From assembly GCA_019638845.1 (NCBI GenBank), contig JAHBSZ010000003.1:466835-530834 (forward strand): a stretch of 64,000 bases of DNA. Reading direction: 5' to 3'. This document shows, one piece after another, positions 30,534 to 39,876 of the stretch. The stretch comes from Salinibacterium sp. Its GTDB lineage: Bacteria > Actinomycetota > Actinomycetes > Actinomycetales > Microbacteriaceae. The position numbers and the translations under genes are program-made. The notes under the pieces were generated by a model, which searched no databases, was not told where the DNA came from, and saw only the letters and a list, made by a program, of their open reading frames with translations. Positions within the stretch are counted from its first letter, which is position 1. Every line of letters begins with the position of its first letter.

Positions 30534-31226
30534 ATGGCTTCCGTTGCACAACGCCGAGACCGCACCGAACACCGGTGGCCGGCCGTCGGATCCGTACTCT
30601 TCGCCCTCGCCCTGTACGCGCTGCTCCCCAGCAGCTTCCTCCCGCTGTTTCGCTATTCGGTGGTCGCGGTGTGTGCCCTACTTCTCATCCCCATGGTCGC
30701 GATGAATCCGGTGCGGCTCACTCGGCAGACTCCGTGGTCCCGTCGATTCTCGATAGCGCTGACGGTCGTGCTCGCGGTTGCCAACCACGTCGCAGTCGTC
30801 CAACTCATCATTCAACTGCTGCACGCGAAGAAGGATGACAGCGGAACACTCCTTCTTGCCGCAGCTCAGGTCTGGCTCACCCTCGTGGTTACCTTCGCCC
30901 TGATCTACTGGGAGATGGATCGTGGCGGACCCGTCGTGCGGACCACCATGCCGCGGGCAGAGCTGCCGCCCGCCGATATTCGATTCCCACAGGATGAAGA
31001 CGGGGACGCCGTTGTTGAGGTCGCAAAGGGGTCATCCGCGCGGTCGGACTGGACCGCGAATTTCGTCGACTACGCCTACTTCGCGCTCTCGAACTCAATG
31101 GCGTTCAGCCCTCCCGACGCGATGCCACTCAGCGGTCGGGTGAAGATCCTCGTCGGGCTTCAGGCATTCGTTGCTTACGTCATCCTCGTCTTGGTCATCG
31201 CCCGGGCGGTTTCACTGCTGGGGTGA
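30534..31226 (+). CDS. Four-helix membrane protein, paralogue of the previous gene
   Basis: 230 aa, the tandem paralogue of the gene at 29855. Same order: EHRWPAVGS start, two early helices, LIPMVAMNPVRLTRQTPWSRR, YWEMDRGGPVVR, an acidic loop about 12 residues longer than in the paralogue, then FVDYAYFALSNSMAFSP and a final helix. ATG 30534, 28 bp after the previous stop. No catalytic motifs are visible. The pair may form a hetero-oligomer; that is inference. Confidence 0.75.
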   Translation: MASVAQRRDRTEHRWPAVGSVLFALALYALLPSSFLPLFRYSVVAVCALLLIPMVAMNPVRLTRQTPWSRRFSIALTVVLAVANHVAVVQLIIQLLHAKKDDSGTLLLAAAQVWLTLVVTFALIYWEMDRGGPVVRTTMPRAELPPADIRFPQDEDGDAVVEVAKGSSARSDWTANFVDYAYFALSNSMAFSPPDAMPLSGRVKILVGLQAFVAYVILVLVIARAVSLLG

Positions 31227-31251
31227 GGTTCAACGGGAATACACTCCCCCC

Positions 31252-31680
31252 ATGAGCGCTCGAAAGCCCTACGACTGGCACGCACAACACGACTCCACGC
31301 TGACCCGCGGCCAGCGCGCCGCCGACGTCATGCGCAACACGATGGGAAGTTGGCCCTTCGTGGGCGGCTTTGTGGTCTTCATGATTGCGTGGGCCACGAT
31401 CAACAGCTTTAACCTCAAGTGGGACCCTTACCCGTTCATCCTGCTGAATCTGTTCTTGAGCATGCTGGCGGGGTTGCAGGGCGCGATCTTGCTGATCGCC
31501 GCAAAGCGACAGGATGCCCTTGCCGCAGCCCTCTCACAGCACGACTACGAGACGAATGTCGCAGCGAAGACCGACATTGAGACGCTTCTGGAGATCAATC
31601 GCAAGCAGTTCGTCATCATCTGTGAACTGCAGGAGGTGCTCCACCGCCTCGACGTGCGGCCCGCCGCCGAAGAACGCTAG
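31252..31680 (+). CDS. DUF1003 membrane protein
   Basis: 142 aa with the DUF1003 pattern: ADVMRNTMGSWPFVGGFVVFMIAWATIN (helix 1), WDPYPFILLNLFLSMLAGLQGAILLIA (helix 2 with conserved PY/FILLN), followed by AAKRQDALAAALSQHDYETN and a C-terminal helix. Two membrane helices and cytoplasmic tails. Function unknown. ATG 31252. The stop overlaps the convergent peroxiredoxin gene by 4 bp. Confidence 0.87.
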   Translation: MSARKPYDWHAQHDSTLTRGQRAADVMRNTMGSWPFVGGFVVFMIAWATINSFNLKWDPYPFILLNLFLSMLAGLQGAILLIAAKRQDALAAALSQHDYETNVAAKTDIETLLEINRKQFVIICELQEVLHRLDVRPAAEER

Positions 31681-32150
31681 ACGTGCTCGGCGTGCAACTC
31701 GCGCAATGCCTCGGTGTATTCGTCGATTGAACGAGCCTGTCCCGGCGCGGTGACGAATGTCGCGCGGATCACGCCATCGGTGTCGATGAGGAAGGTCGCC
31801 CGGTTGGCGAATCCCTTCTCCTCGATGAAGACACCATATTCACGAGCGACCTCCCCGTGGGGCCAAAAATCGGCAAGAAGGGTGAAGTCATAGCCCTCCG
31901 CCTCAGCAAATGCGCGGAGGGTCGCCTTTGAGTCAACCGATATGCCAATGAGCTCGACGCTGTCGGCTTTGAACAGCGCGATGTTGTCCCGCAGGTCGCA
32001 CAGCTCTGTCGTGCAGGTACTGGAGAAGGCAAGAGGGAAGAAAACGAGAACGACGGGTTTCTTGCCGCGGAAGTCGTGAAGCCGCACATGTTCACCGAAC
32101 TGGTTCGCCAACTCGAAGTCGGGCGCGGTCGTGGCTTTTTCGAGGGCCAT
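31677..32150 (-). CDS. Peroxiredoxin, AhpE-like
   Basis: 157 aa thiol peroxidase. The active site PLAFSSTC has the conserved Pro, Ser and peroxidatic Cys46; a second cysteine, Cys51 (TELCDLRD), could act as resolving residue, unlike one-Cys AhpE. The catalytic Arg appears in FANRATFLIDTDGVIR. ATG 32150 is chosen: the protein then begins MALEKATTAPDFEL as the family does, with AAAGGA about 11 nt upstream; an in-frame upstream start at 32222 would add 24 atypical residues. Divergent from aceE. Confidence 0.88.
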   Translation of the reverse strand: MALEKATTAPDFELANQFGEHVRLHDFRGKKPVVLVFFPLAFSSTCTTELCDLRDNIALFKADSVELIGISVDSKATLRAFAEAEGYDFTLLADFWPHGEVAREYGVFIEEKGFANRATFLIDTDGVIRATFVTAPGQARSIDEYTEALRELHAEHV

Positions 32151-32334
32151 GATCTGGCTAATCCTTTCGTGCCCATTTGTGGAGAGATTCACTGATCTCG
32201 GGCACACACGATCCGCAATCATACGCTGGTGCGGGACAGTATGGCTCCCACAACTAAGATCGATAGTCGTAGTAGATCACGGCACGTCGTAACCCGACTT
32301 CCGTGACCACCAACTCTCAAGAAAGAGGTTAAGG

Positions 32335-35061
32335 GTGACGGTAAACGACCAGGATCCGTACTCGGTGAATAACATCGATCGGGATCCGGAAGAAACCGCC
32401 GAATGGCAGGAATCCCTCGACAGCCTCGTTGCCCAACACGGTCACGAGCGTGGACGCGAGATCATGCTGAGCCTCTTGAAGCGCTCCAAAGACCTGCATC
32501 TCGGCGTGCCGATGGTTCCGACCACGGACTACCTCAACACGATCGCTCCCGAGAACGAGCCGGAGTTCCCCGGCAACGAAGAACTCGAGCGACGCTATCG
32601 CGCCTGGATCCGCTGGAATGCTGCGATCACCGTGCACCGGGCACAACGTCCCGGGATCGGTGTCGGCGGTCACATCTCGACCTATGCATCGTCCGCCGCA
32701 CTCTACGAAGTGGGCCACAACCACTTCTTCCGTGGTGCTGATCACAGCGGCGGCGGCGATCAGATCTTCTATCAGGGCCATGCCTCTCCCGGCATGTATG
32801 CCCGTGCCTACCTCGAAGGCCGGCTCACGGAAGATCAGCTCAAGGGTTTCCGCCAAGAGAAGTCGCAGGCGCCCAACGGCCTGTCGAGCTACCCGCATCC
32901 GCGCCTCATGCCGGAGTTCTGGCAATTCCCGACCGTGTCGATGGGCCTCGGTCCCATCAACGCGATTTATCAGGCGCAATCGAACCGCTACCTGACTAAC
33001 CGCGGCATCAAGGATGCGAGCGACCAGCAAGTGTGGGCGTTCCTCGGCGACGGCGAGATGGATGAGGTCGAAAGTCGGGGGGCCCTTCAATGGGCGGCGA
33101 ACGACGGTCTCGACAACCTCAACTTCGTGATCAACTGCAACCTGCAGCGCCTCGATGGCCCGGTGCGTGGCAACGGCAAGATCATCCAGGAGCTCGAAAG
33201 CTTCTTCCGCGGTGCCGGTTGGAACGTCATCAAGGTCGTATGGGGCCGGGAATGGGACGAGCTCCTCGCCCGCGACTCCGAGGGCGCTTTGCGCGACCTC
33301 ATGAACCGCACTCCGGACGGCGACTACCAGACCTACAAGGCCGAGAGCGGGGCCTACGTCCGCGAGAACTTCTTCGGTCGCGACCCGCGCACCCTCGAGA
33401 TGGTCAAGGACTACACCGACGACCAACTCTGGGGCCTCAAGCGCGGTGGCCACGACTACCGCAAGGTGTATGCGGCGTTCAAAGCAGCGCAGGAACACAA
33501 GGGTCAGCCCACCGTCATTCTCGCGAAGACCGTAAAGGGCTACGGCCTAGGCCCGAGCTTCGAGGGGCGCAACGCGACCCACCAGATGAAGAAGCTCACC
33601 CTCGATAACCTCAAGCAGTTCCGCGACGTGATGCGCATTCCGATCACCGACGCGGCCCTCGAGGCCGACCCGTACCAGCCACCGTTCTATCACCCCGGCG
33701 ACAACGACGAGGCGATTCAATACCTGCACGAGCGGCGCCGCGAGCTCGGCGGCTTCGTGCCGGAGCGTCGGTCGAAGTACACCCAGATCACCCTTCCGGA
33801 GCCGGAAGCCTACGAGATCGTCAAGAAGGGTTCAGGCAAGCAGGAGATCGCCACCACCATGGCGTTCGCCAGGTTGCTCAAAGACCTGCTCCGCGCGAAG
33901 GACTTCGGTCATCGCATCGTCCCGATCATCCCGGATGAGGCGCGCACGTTCGGCATGGACGCGTACTTCCCCACCGCGAAGATCTACAACCCGCAGGGGC
34001 AGCACTACACGTCTGTCGACCGCGAACTCCTGCTTGCCTACAAGGAGAGCCCGCAGGGCCAGATCGTGCACGTGGGCATCAACGAGGCCGGCGCCTTCGC
34101 GGCGTTCACCGCCGCGGGAACCCAGTACGCGACCAACGGCGAGCCACTCATCCCGGTCTACGTCTTCTACTCGATGTTCGGATTCCAGCGCACGGGTGAT
34201 GCCATGTGGGCGGCCGGCGATCAGATGGCCCGTGGCTTCATCATGGGCGCGACGGCCGGTCGCACGACCCTTACGGGTGAGGGTCTTCAGCACGCTGATG
34301 GCCACTCGCTGCTCCTAGCCTCGACGAACCCTGCGGTGGTCTCTTACGACCCGGCATACGGCTACGAGCTCGGTGTCATCGTCAAGGCTGGTCTTGAGCG
34401 CATGTATGGGGAGACCCATCCGAATCCCAACGTGATGTACTACCTCACGCTCTACAACGAGCCACTTCAGCAGCCCGCCGAGCCCGAGAACTTCGATGTC
34501 GAAGGCGCGGTGAAGGGCATCTACCACCTCAAGGCCGCGACCAACGAAGGACCACGCGCCCAGCTACTCGCGTCCGGTGTTGCCGTGCCGTGGGCGTTGG
34601 AAGCTCAGATGCTGCTCGCCACCGACTGGGACGTTTCGGCCGATGTTTGGTCGGTGACCAGTTGGACCGAACTTCGTCGCGACGGGATCGCTGCTGAAGA
34701 ACACAACTTCCTCAACCCCGATGCCGAAGAGCGCGTGCCCTACGTCACGCAGAAGCTCTCCGGTTCGGATGGCCCGTTCGTCGCAGTTACCGACTTCATG
34801 CATGCGGTCCCCGACCAGATCCGTCAGTTCGTCCCGGGTGACTTCGCGACTCTGGGTGCCGATGATTTCGGATTCTCGGATACTCGTGCCGCCGCCCGTC
34901 GGTTCTTCAAGATCGACGGACCGTCCGTTGTTGTCCGCACCCTCCAGTCGCTCGCCAAGCGCGGCCTGGTCGACCGGTCACTTCCCGCGCAGGCGATCGA
35001 AAAGTACCGCCTCCACGATGTGAACGCCGGAACCACCGGGTCGGCCGGCGGCGAGAGCTAG
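32335..35061 (+). CDS. aceE: Pyruvate dehydrogenase E1, homodimeric type
   Basis: Thiamine-diphosphate-dependent decarboxylation of pyruvate and acyl transfer to E2 lipoyl groups. 908 aa. Visible: [19 protein letters not shown], the TPP motif GDGEMDE...[17 protein letters not shown], and [21 protein letters not shown] in the second half. GTG 32335 has AGAGG six bases upstream. It is not linked to the E2/E3 genes here (2.5-4 kb in this window). A FasR-like regulator gene follows after 22 bp. Pyruvate-derived acetyl-CoA supplies the fatty acid genes further along. Confidence 0.97.
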   Translation: MTVNDQDPYSVNNIDRDPEETAEWQESLDSLVAQHGHERGREIMLSLLKRSKDLHLGVPMVPTTDYLNTIAPENEPEFPGNEELERRYRAWIRWNAAITVHRAQRPGIGVGGHISTYASSAALYEVGHNHFFRGADHSGGGDQIFYQGHASPGMYARAYLEGRLTEDQLKGFRQEKSQAPNGLSSYPHPRLMPEFWQFPTVSMGLGPINAIYQAQSNRYLTNRGIKDASDQQVWAFLGDGEMDEVESRGALQWAANDGLDNLNFVINCNLQRLDGPVRGNGKIIQELESFFRGAGWNVIKVVWGREWDELLARDSEGALRDLMNRTPDGDYQTYKAESGAYVRENFFGRDPRTLEMVKDYTDDQLWGLKRGGHDYRKVYAAFKAAQEHKGQPTVILAKTVKGYGLGPSFEGRNATHQMKKLTLDNLKQFRDVMRIPITDAALEADPYQPPFYHPGDNDEAIQYLHERRRELGGFVPERRSKYTQITLPEPEAYEIVKKGSGKQEIATTMAFARLLKDLLRAKDFGHRIVPIIPDEARTFGMDAYFPTAKIYNPQGQHYTSVDRELLLAYKESPQGQIVHVGINEAGAFAAFTAAGTQYATNGEPLIPVYVFYSMFGFQRTGDAMWAAGDQMARGFIMGATAGRTTLTGEGLQHADGHSLLLASTNPAVVSYDPAYGYELGVIVKAGLERMYGETHPNPNVMYYLTLYNEPLQQPAEPENFDVEGAVKGIYHLKAATNEGPRAQLLASGVAVPWALEAQMLLATDWDVSADVWSVTSWTELRRDGIAAEEHNFLNPDAEERVPYVTQKLSGSDGPFVAVTDFMHAVPDQIRQFVPGDFATLGADDFGFSDTRAAARRFFKIDGPSVVVRTLQSLAKRGLVDRSLPAQAIEKYRLHDVNAGTTGSAGGES

Positions 35062-35083
35062 GCGAAACGCCTTCGCGAAGCCG

Positions 35084-36274
35084 ATGACGACGGTGCAGAA
35101 GACCAAGGAGCAAACCCTTGCGTGGCTGAGGACGATTTCGGGTGAGCTAGCAACAGCGACCCTGAAACGGCTTGACGAGACCCTGCCGTGGTATGGCGAC
35201 ATGCCACCGGGGCGCCGCTCTGCCGTGGGCCTCGTGGCGCAGGCGGGCATCACGAGTTTCATCTCGTGGTTCGAAGATCCAAAGTCGACACCATGGATCG
35301 CCGCTGACGTCTTCGGGGCCGCACCACGAGAGCTGCTCCGCTCCGTTTCACTCACACAGACCCTCCAGCTCATCCGCCTCACCGTGGAAGTCGTCGAGCA
35401 CCGAATCAAGAACGATGACGACGTGCTGCGCGAAGGCATCTTGCTGTACTCACGTGAGATCGCGTTCGCCGCGGCCGACGTGTACGCCAGGGCCGCCGAA
35501 GCGCGAGGGCTGTGGGATGCCCGGCTCGAAGCACTCGTCGTCGACTCGATCCTCAGCGGCGAGTACGACAACGAGCTACCCTCGCGCATCGCCGCCCTCG
35601 GCTGGAACGGCCACGGTGAGGTGTGCGTTCTCGTGGGCACGGCCCCGAAGATGCTCGATGTCGACCAGCTGCGCCGCACAGCGCGTCACCTCGATGCCGA
35701 CGTGCTCATCGGGGTGCAGGGCAGTCGCCTCGTTCTCGTGATCGGCAGGGCGAGCCCCCGCGTCGACGATCCTGATGTCGCGAGCCCCATGCCGTTCCTC
35801 GACATCGCCAAGCAACTCGAGCCGGGTTTCGGCCCGGGACACCTCGTTCTCGGTCACGAGGTTCCGACTCTCGTCGACGCGTCCAAGAGCGCCAAGGCGG
35901 CATTGGCCGGATTCGCCGTAGCTCGGTCGTGGCGCAACGCCCCGCGACCCACCTTGGCTGACGACCTCTTGCCCGAGCGCGCGTTCGCCGGTGACCCGCT
36001 GGCGCGTTCGACCCTCATCAACAAGATCTACCGTCCGTTGCAGGCCCACTCCACCGATCTGCTCGCAACGCTGTGGTGCTACCTCGACAACGGCCGATCG
36101 CTCGAGGCGACGGCGCGCGAGCTGTTCGTGCATCCGAACACTGTGCGTTACCGCCTGAAGCGGGTCAGCGACGTGATCGGGTGGGATGCCACGGGCGCAC
36201 GTGAGGCGCTGATCTTGCAATCCGCCCTCATCGTCGGATCGATCGCGGACCCGGACTCTGCCAAACGACGCTAG
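35084..36274 (+). CDS. PucR/CdaR-type regulator, FasR-like
   Basis: 396 aa. The C-terminal helix-turn-helix is clear: YLDNGRSLEATARELFVHPNTVRYRLKRVSDVIGWD, the PucR-type C-terminal domain. The central part (ILSGEYDNELPSRIAALGWN...) matches a GGDEF-like CdaR segment. In related actinobacteria this protein sits between aceE and fabD and activates fatty acid synthase genes (FasR). Here fabD is 4.6 kb away. ATG 35084. Stop overlaps the next convergent gene by 4 bp. Confidence 0.85.
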   Translation: MTTVQKTKEQTLAWLRTISGELATATLKRLDETLPWYGDMPPGRRSAVGLVAQAGITSFISWFEDPKSTPWIAADVFGAAPRELLRSVSLTQTLQLIRLTVEVVEHRIKNDDDVLREGILLYSREIAFAAADVYARAAEARGLWDARLEALVVDSILSGEYDNELPSRIAALGWNGHGEVCVLVGTAPKMLDVDQLRRTARHLDADVLIGVQGSRLVLVIGRASPRVDDPDVASPMPFLDIAKQLEPGFGPGHLVLGHEVPTLVDASKSAKAALAGFAVARSWRNAPRPTLADDLLPERAFAGDPLARSTLINKIYRPLQAHSTDLLATLWCYLDNGRSLEATARELFVHPNTVRYRLKRVSDVIGWDATGAREALILQSALIVGSIADPDSAKRR

Positions 36275-37470
36275 CCGACGAACCGCGCAACAGTATCGAT
36301 CAGGGTAGAACCGATCACTTTGGCAAGGCCGAGCCACGGCCACGGCTGGGCAAAGTCGGCAGGGAGCCAATGCGGCAACCCCCAGAGTGTCGTATACAGG
36401 ATGACCGTCAGCCAGGTCCACGCTCGGGAGAACGTGTTCTGAATGGGGCCCGCGGCGATGCAGAACACGAGAGCCATGACGATCATGTTGATCCAGCGCC
36501 CGTAGTCGGTAACGATCACGAACAACGGCAGGAAGGCCAAGGCGATGAGCAGCGCCCAGCCCCAGTTGCGGCGAATCCAGGGCGTGGTGAGCACGGGAAT
36601 GATCGCCAGCAGCGCCAACGGGAGGTAGCCGACGTACAGCGGAAAGCTCGCGGTCACGGAATCGAGCGTGTACTGAGAGGTCCAGCCGATGGCGTCGATC
36701 GCACCGGAGCACAGGTCGGCGCGAGTGAACCCGTGCTCCCGCACGACGTCGCAGATCGCCTGTGCGGTGGCCACCGAGCCGTGGAAGAGCGTGCCGAGTG
36801 CGAGCCCCGTGCCACCGACGAGGAGGAAGGCGCCCGCGAGAACACGTCTGAAGAGCAGGCTCAGGCCGAGGTCATCCCCCCGACGCACCAGAAGGTAGAG
36901 AAACGCGGGCAGGAAGAGTGCGCTCGTCTCCCATGAGAAAACCGCGAGAGCGAAGACCAGCAGCGACAGCACGGTAAGCACCACCGCGATCAAGCGGCGC
37001 CGCACTGCAACAAGCGCCCATACCACGAGTGACAAAGACACGTAGGCCAGCACCTCCTTGCGGAAGGCTGCGGCCGGGTCCCACGCAAAGAATCCGAGCG
37101 CGGCAGGCCCGCACACCAGAGCGATCATCGGCCACGAGAATCGGGCGCGCGCGAGCGCCCACACGGCGAACCCGAATACCACCGCGTACAGAAGCCCTTG
37201 AACCGCGAAGAGCGCCCACAGTCCGGCGCTGCCCGATGGCGCGAGCGCGAGGAACACCTCGCCGAACAGCCCGCGACGCACAAAGCCGTCGGCGTAGCTG
37301 ATGAGCCAATCGGCGGTCTGGTATGCCGCTCCCCCGTCGCGCGTGTCGAGGGCCCGATAGTAGAGCAGGTAACCGAATTCGATAGCGAGAAGCGCGACGG
37401 CGAAGACTGCGCGGAAGACTCGTGTGGTGTCGGTCGGTGGCCGGTCGACGTCAGGTGCGGCTGCTGTCAC
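36271..37470 (-). CDS. Polytopic membrane protein, cell-surface glycan type
   Basis: 399 aa with about ten membrane helices. Near the N-terminus it has TADWLISYADGFVRRGLFGEVF, a motif seen in uncharacterised membrane proteins linked to surface polysaccharide loci. Several Arg/Asp residues lie in loops, but no glycosyltransferase signature is definite. GTG 37470. Ten base pairs separate it from GtrA upstream, so it is probably part of the UbiA-GtrA operon. Confidence 0.7.
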   Translation of the reverse strand: MTAAAPDVDRPPTDTTRVFRAVFAVALLAIEFGYLLYYRALDTRDGGAAYQTADWLISYADGFVRRGLFGEVFLALAPSGSAGLWALFAVQGLLYAVVFGFAVWALARARFSWPMIALVCGPAALGFFAWDPAAAFRKEVLAYVSLSLVVWALVAVRRRLIAVVLTVLSLLVFALAVFSWETSALFLPAFLYLLVRRGDDLGLSLLFRRVLAGAFLLVGGTGLALGTLFHGSVATAQAICDVVREHGFTRADLCSGAIDAIGWTSQYTLDSVTASFPLYVGYLPLALLAIIPVLTTPWIRRNWGWALLIALAFLPLFVIVTDYGRWINMIVMALVFCIAAGPIQNTFSRAWTWLTVILYTTLWGLPHWLPADFAQPWPWLGLAKVIGSTLIDTVARFVG

Positions 37471-37479
37471 AGGGCGATC

Positions 37480-37905
37480 CTAAAGGGATGCCCGCGGCTC
37501 AGGGTCACCGGGCGCGCGCCGCAGCACCACGAAGTTGACGACCGCGAAATTCACCAGGAACGAGATCGGCAGGCTCACGAGCTTCCAGAGCGTGGGTGTT
37601 CCGCCGAACTGGACCCACGCCGTGTCGATCGCGAGAGCGAAACCCGTGATCGAGATGGCGTACCAGACCACGTAGGCGAGCATCCGTCTCGGCGAGTACC
37701 GCACCCGGAAGACGAGCCTGCTCGACGCGAAATAGGTCGAACAGACAGCTATCGACGAACTCATGATGGATGCCACCGACGGTCTGGCGCCCAGTGCCAC
37801 CAGCAGGGTAAAGATCGCCACGTCCAGTAGTACCCCGGCAAGGGCCACGACGAAGAATCGCACGAGAGTGGACTCTGCGAGGCGGGCTACCACTCCGCGC
37901 ATCAC
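37480..37905 (-). CDS. GtrA family membrane protein
   Basis: 141 aa with four membrane helices typical of GtrA: VRFFVVALAGVLLDVAIFTLL, VASIMSSSIAVCSTYFASSRLVFR, YVVWYAISITGFALAIDTAW and VSLPISFLVNFAVVNFVVLRR. GtrA proteins are proposed to flip lipid-linked sugars across the membrane. GTG 37905 overlaps the stop of the UbiA gene (GTGA), so the two are coupled, which suggests that GtrA acts on the prenyl-phosphate sugar made there. Confidence 0.88.
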   Translation of the reverse strand: MMRGVVARLAESTLVRFFVVALAGVLLDVAIFTLLVALGARPSVASIMSSSIAVCSTYFASSRLVFRVRYSPRRMLAYVVWYAISITGFALAIDTAWVQFGGTPTLWKLVSLPISFLVNFAVVNFVVLRRAPGDPEPRASL

Positions 37906-39350
37906 GCCCCCACGAACGTCGCGAGTGCGAAAGCGCCGACCACAAAGGCCCCGACGAGGTAGCTCGTCTTGTCGCGGATCGCGAACACGAGCGGGTCGTC
38001 GTGCATCTCACCCCGGTGCGCGATGAGCCACACGCGTGAGACCCAGAACAGGAGTAGCGGCACAGTCACCCAGAGAAACTGCGGACTCGGATACAGGCTC
38101 GCCGTGCGCTCGTCGTAAACGTACAGCGCGACGATGAGCGCCGAGACGTATCCCGCCGCGGGACCCAAGCTGACGACCAGCGGAAGGTCCGTTGCAAAGT
38201 AGCCACGGCCCGGAAGCTTCGCCGGAGTTGGTATGGCCGGAAGGCTGATGTCGTCCCGAAGCTCGTTGTAGCGCTTCACCAGCGCGAGACTCAGGAAGAA
38301 GAACATGGCGAAGCACAACAGCCAGAACGACGGCTCGACCCCGATTGCCACAGCCCCGGCGATGAGTCGCGCGAGGTAGAGCAGTGCAAGGGCCAGAACA
38401 TCCCACATCGCGCGCTTCTTGAGCACGAATGAGTAGGCGAGCGTCAGCAGGAAGTAGCCCGCGAGCACGAGCAGGAACATCGGCGGCAGCAACAGCACCG
38501 TACCGATGATGGCGAGGGCAAGGAGCGTCGGCCACAGGAGCCAACCCGCCCCGAGGCCAAGATCCCCCGAGGCGAACGGACGGAACTTCTTGCGACGATG
38601 ATGACGGTCGTCCGTGACATCCGCGAGGTCATTGAGCACGTACACCCCGGATGCCACGAGCGAGAACAGCAGGAAGGCGACAAGTGCCCGCACCACGTCG
38701 ACCGGCTCGCCGAACCGATGCGATGCGATGAGCGGGATGAACACCAGCAGGTTCTTGGTCCATTGGTGGGGCCGAACCGCCCGCACCAGTGAGCGGAGCC
38801 GCCCTCGGCGCCCCGACGGGAACACCCGTTCGACACCGCCGATCCGGGTGATCAGCGCGGAGCTGTCCGACACGACGTAGGCCTTCGACGCGACTTTCCA
38901 GACCGCGAGATCCGCTGCATCGTTGCCGACGTAGTCGAAGCCACGCTCGCCGAACCGTTCAACCAGTGCTGTTGCTTTGCGTGACGCTGTGAGGTTGGTG
39001 ATCTCGTCCGAAGCGATGACCTCGTCGACGAGCCCGAGGTGGGCAGAAATGCGCTCCGCGATGAGGTGGCTCGTGCCCGTGGCTAGCACGATACGTCTGC
39101 CGGCCTCTCGCTCGTCGCGCAGAAAACGCAGGAGTTCTTCGTTGTACGGGAGCACCGAGGCATCCGGAGCTACCCGGCGAGCAAGAAAGTCCTTCAATTT
39201 CGGTCGGCCGGCGAAGAGTGGCCCAACGAGAGCGAACGCCCGCCAGGGCTTGCCCGAGAGGTATTCGTTCACCGACTCGAACAGCATGTCCCCCGTCAGG
39301 AGCGTGCCGTCCAGATCAACGACAAGCGGGAGGTCGTTGGAGGTCGTCAT
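37902..39350 (-). CDS. HAD phosphatase-UbiA prenyltransferase fusion
   Basis: 482 aa. Residues 1-about 190 are a HAD hydrolase (VVDLDGTLLTGD with the nucleophile Asp, and DYVGNDAADLAVW). Residues about 195-482 are a UbiA prenyltransferase with RPHQWTKNLLVFIPL and the Asp-rich NDLADVTDDRHH. Such fusions occur for decaprenyl-phosphate phosphoribose synthesis (Rv3806c-like), where UbiA transfers phosphoribose and a HAD protein removes phosphate. That role is inference. ATG 39350. Confidence 0.88.
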   Translation of the reverse strand: MTTSNDLPLVVDLDGTLLTGDMLFESVNEYLSGKPWRAFALVGPLFAGRPKLKDFLARRVAPDASVLPYNEELLRFLRDEREAGRRIVLATGTSHLIAERISAHLGLVDEVIASDEITNLTASRKATALVERFGERGFDYVGNDAADLAVWKVASKAYVVSDSSALITRIGGVERVFPSGRRGRLRSLVRAVRPHQWTKNLLVFIPLIASHRFGEPVDVVRALVAFLLFSLVASGVYVLNDLADVTDDRHHRRKKFRPFASGDLGLGAGWLLWPTLLALAIIGTVLLLPPMFLLVLAGYFLLTLAYSFVLKKRAMWDVLALALLYLARLIAGAVAIGVEPSFWLLCFAMFFFLSLALVKRYNELRDDISLPAIPTPAKLPGRGYFATDLPLVVSLGPAAGYVSALIVALYVYDERTASLYPSPQFLWVTVPLLLFWVSRVWLIAHRGEMHDDPLVFAIRDKTSYLVGAFVVGAFALATFVGA

Positions 39351-39405
39351 GGCGTCCTATCGGCTGGCGCATCGGGTCACGCGTCTTACCAGTTTCCCGC
39401 TCTTC

Positions 39406-39876
39406 TCACGCCGGCGGCACCACCAGTCCGGGGGCGGTCATCTGCCGCGCAGCGATGGCATTGCCTGCCGGACTGCCCGCCACCAGAAGGTGGAGGTAGT
39501 CCACGGCAGCGCTCGGATCGCCCGCCGCGTCGATCGCGTCGTACAGGGCATCCTCGATCACCCGCACTCGATGCTCTCGTCGCCGTCCTTCCTCAGTGAG
39601 ATCGAGCAGCACGCGACGACGGTCATCCCCCGGCCGCCGGTGCACGAGCCCTGCCGTCACCAGCCGGTCGATGAGGCGACTCGGGTTGACGCCGCTTTCG
39701 CACACGAGCAACTCGCCGACCCGGCCGATCGTGAGCGGAGCATGATCTCCGAGCAGCCTCAAGACCTCCGCTTGCGAGGGGGTGAGGTTGATCGACCGCA
39801 GCGCGGCGGCCAGCAGGCGATTGCCTTCGCGCTGCGCGGCAAGAACTAGATAGCGCACCTGCTCGGCTCGCCTCAA
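39406..39876 (-). CDS. MarR family regulator
   Basis: 156 aa. Winged-helix pattern: LTPSQAEVLRLLGDHAPLTIGRVGELL, then SRLIDRLVTAGLVHRRPGDDRRRVLLDLTEEG, the wing with the conserved DDRR. The TTG start at 39876 overlaps the stop of the metallo-hydrolase gene (TTGA); GTG 39858 is the alternative. The coupling makes it very likely that it regulates its own operon, perhaps at the palindrome 40718-40737. Confidence 0.85.
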   Translation of the reverse strand: MRRAEQVRYLVLAAQREGNRLLAAALRSINLTPSQAEVLRLLGDHAPLTIGRVGELLVCESGVNPSRLIDRLVTAGLVHRRPGDDRRRVLLDLTEEGRRREHRVRVIEDALYDAIDAAGDPSAAVDYLHLLVAGSPAGNAIAARQMTAPGLVVPPA

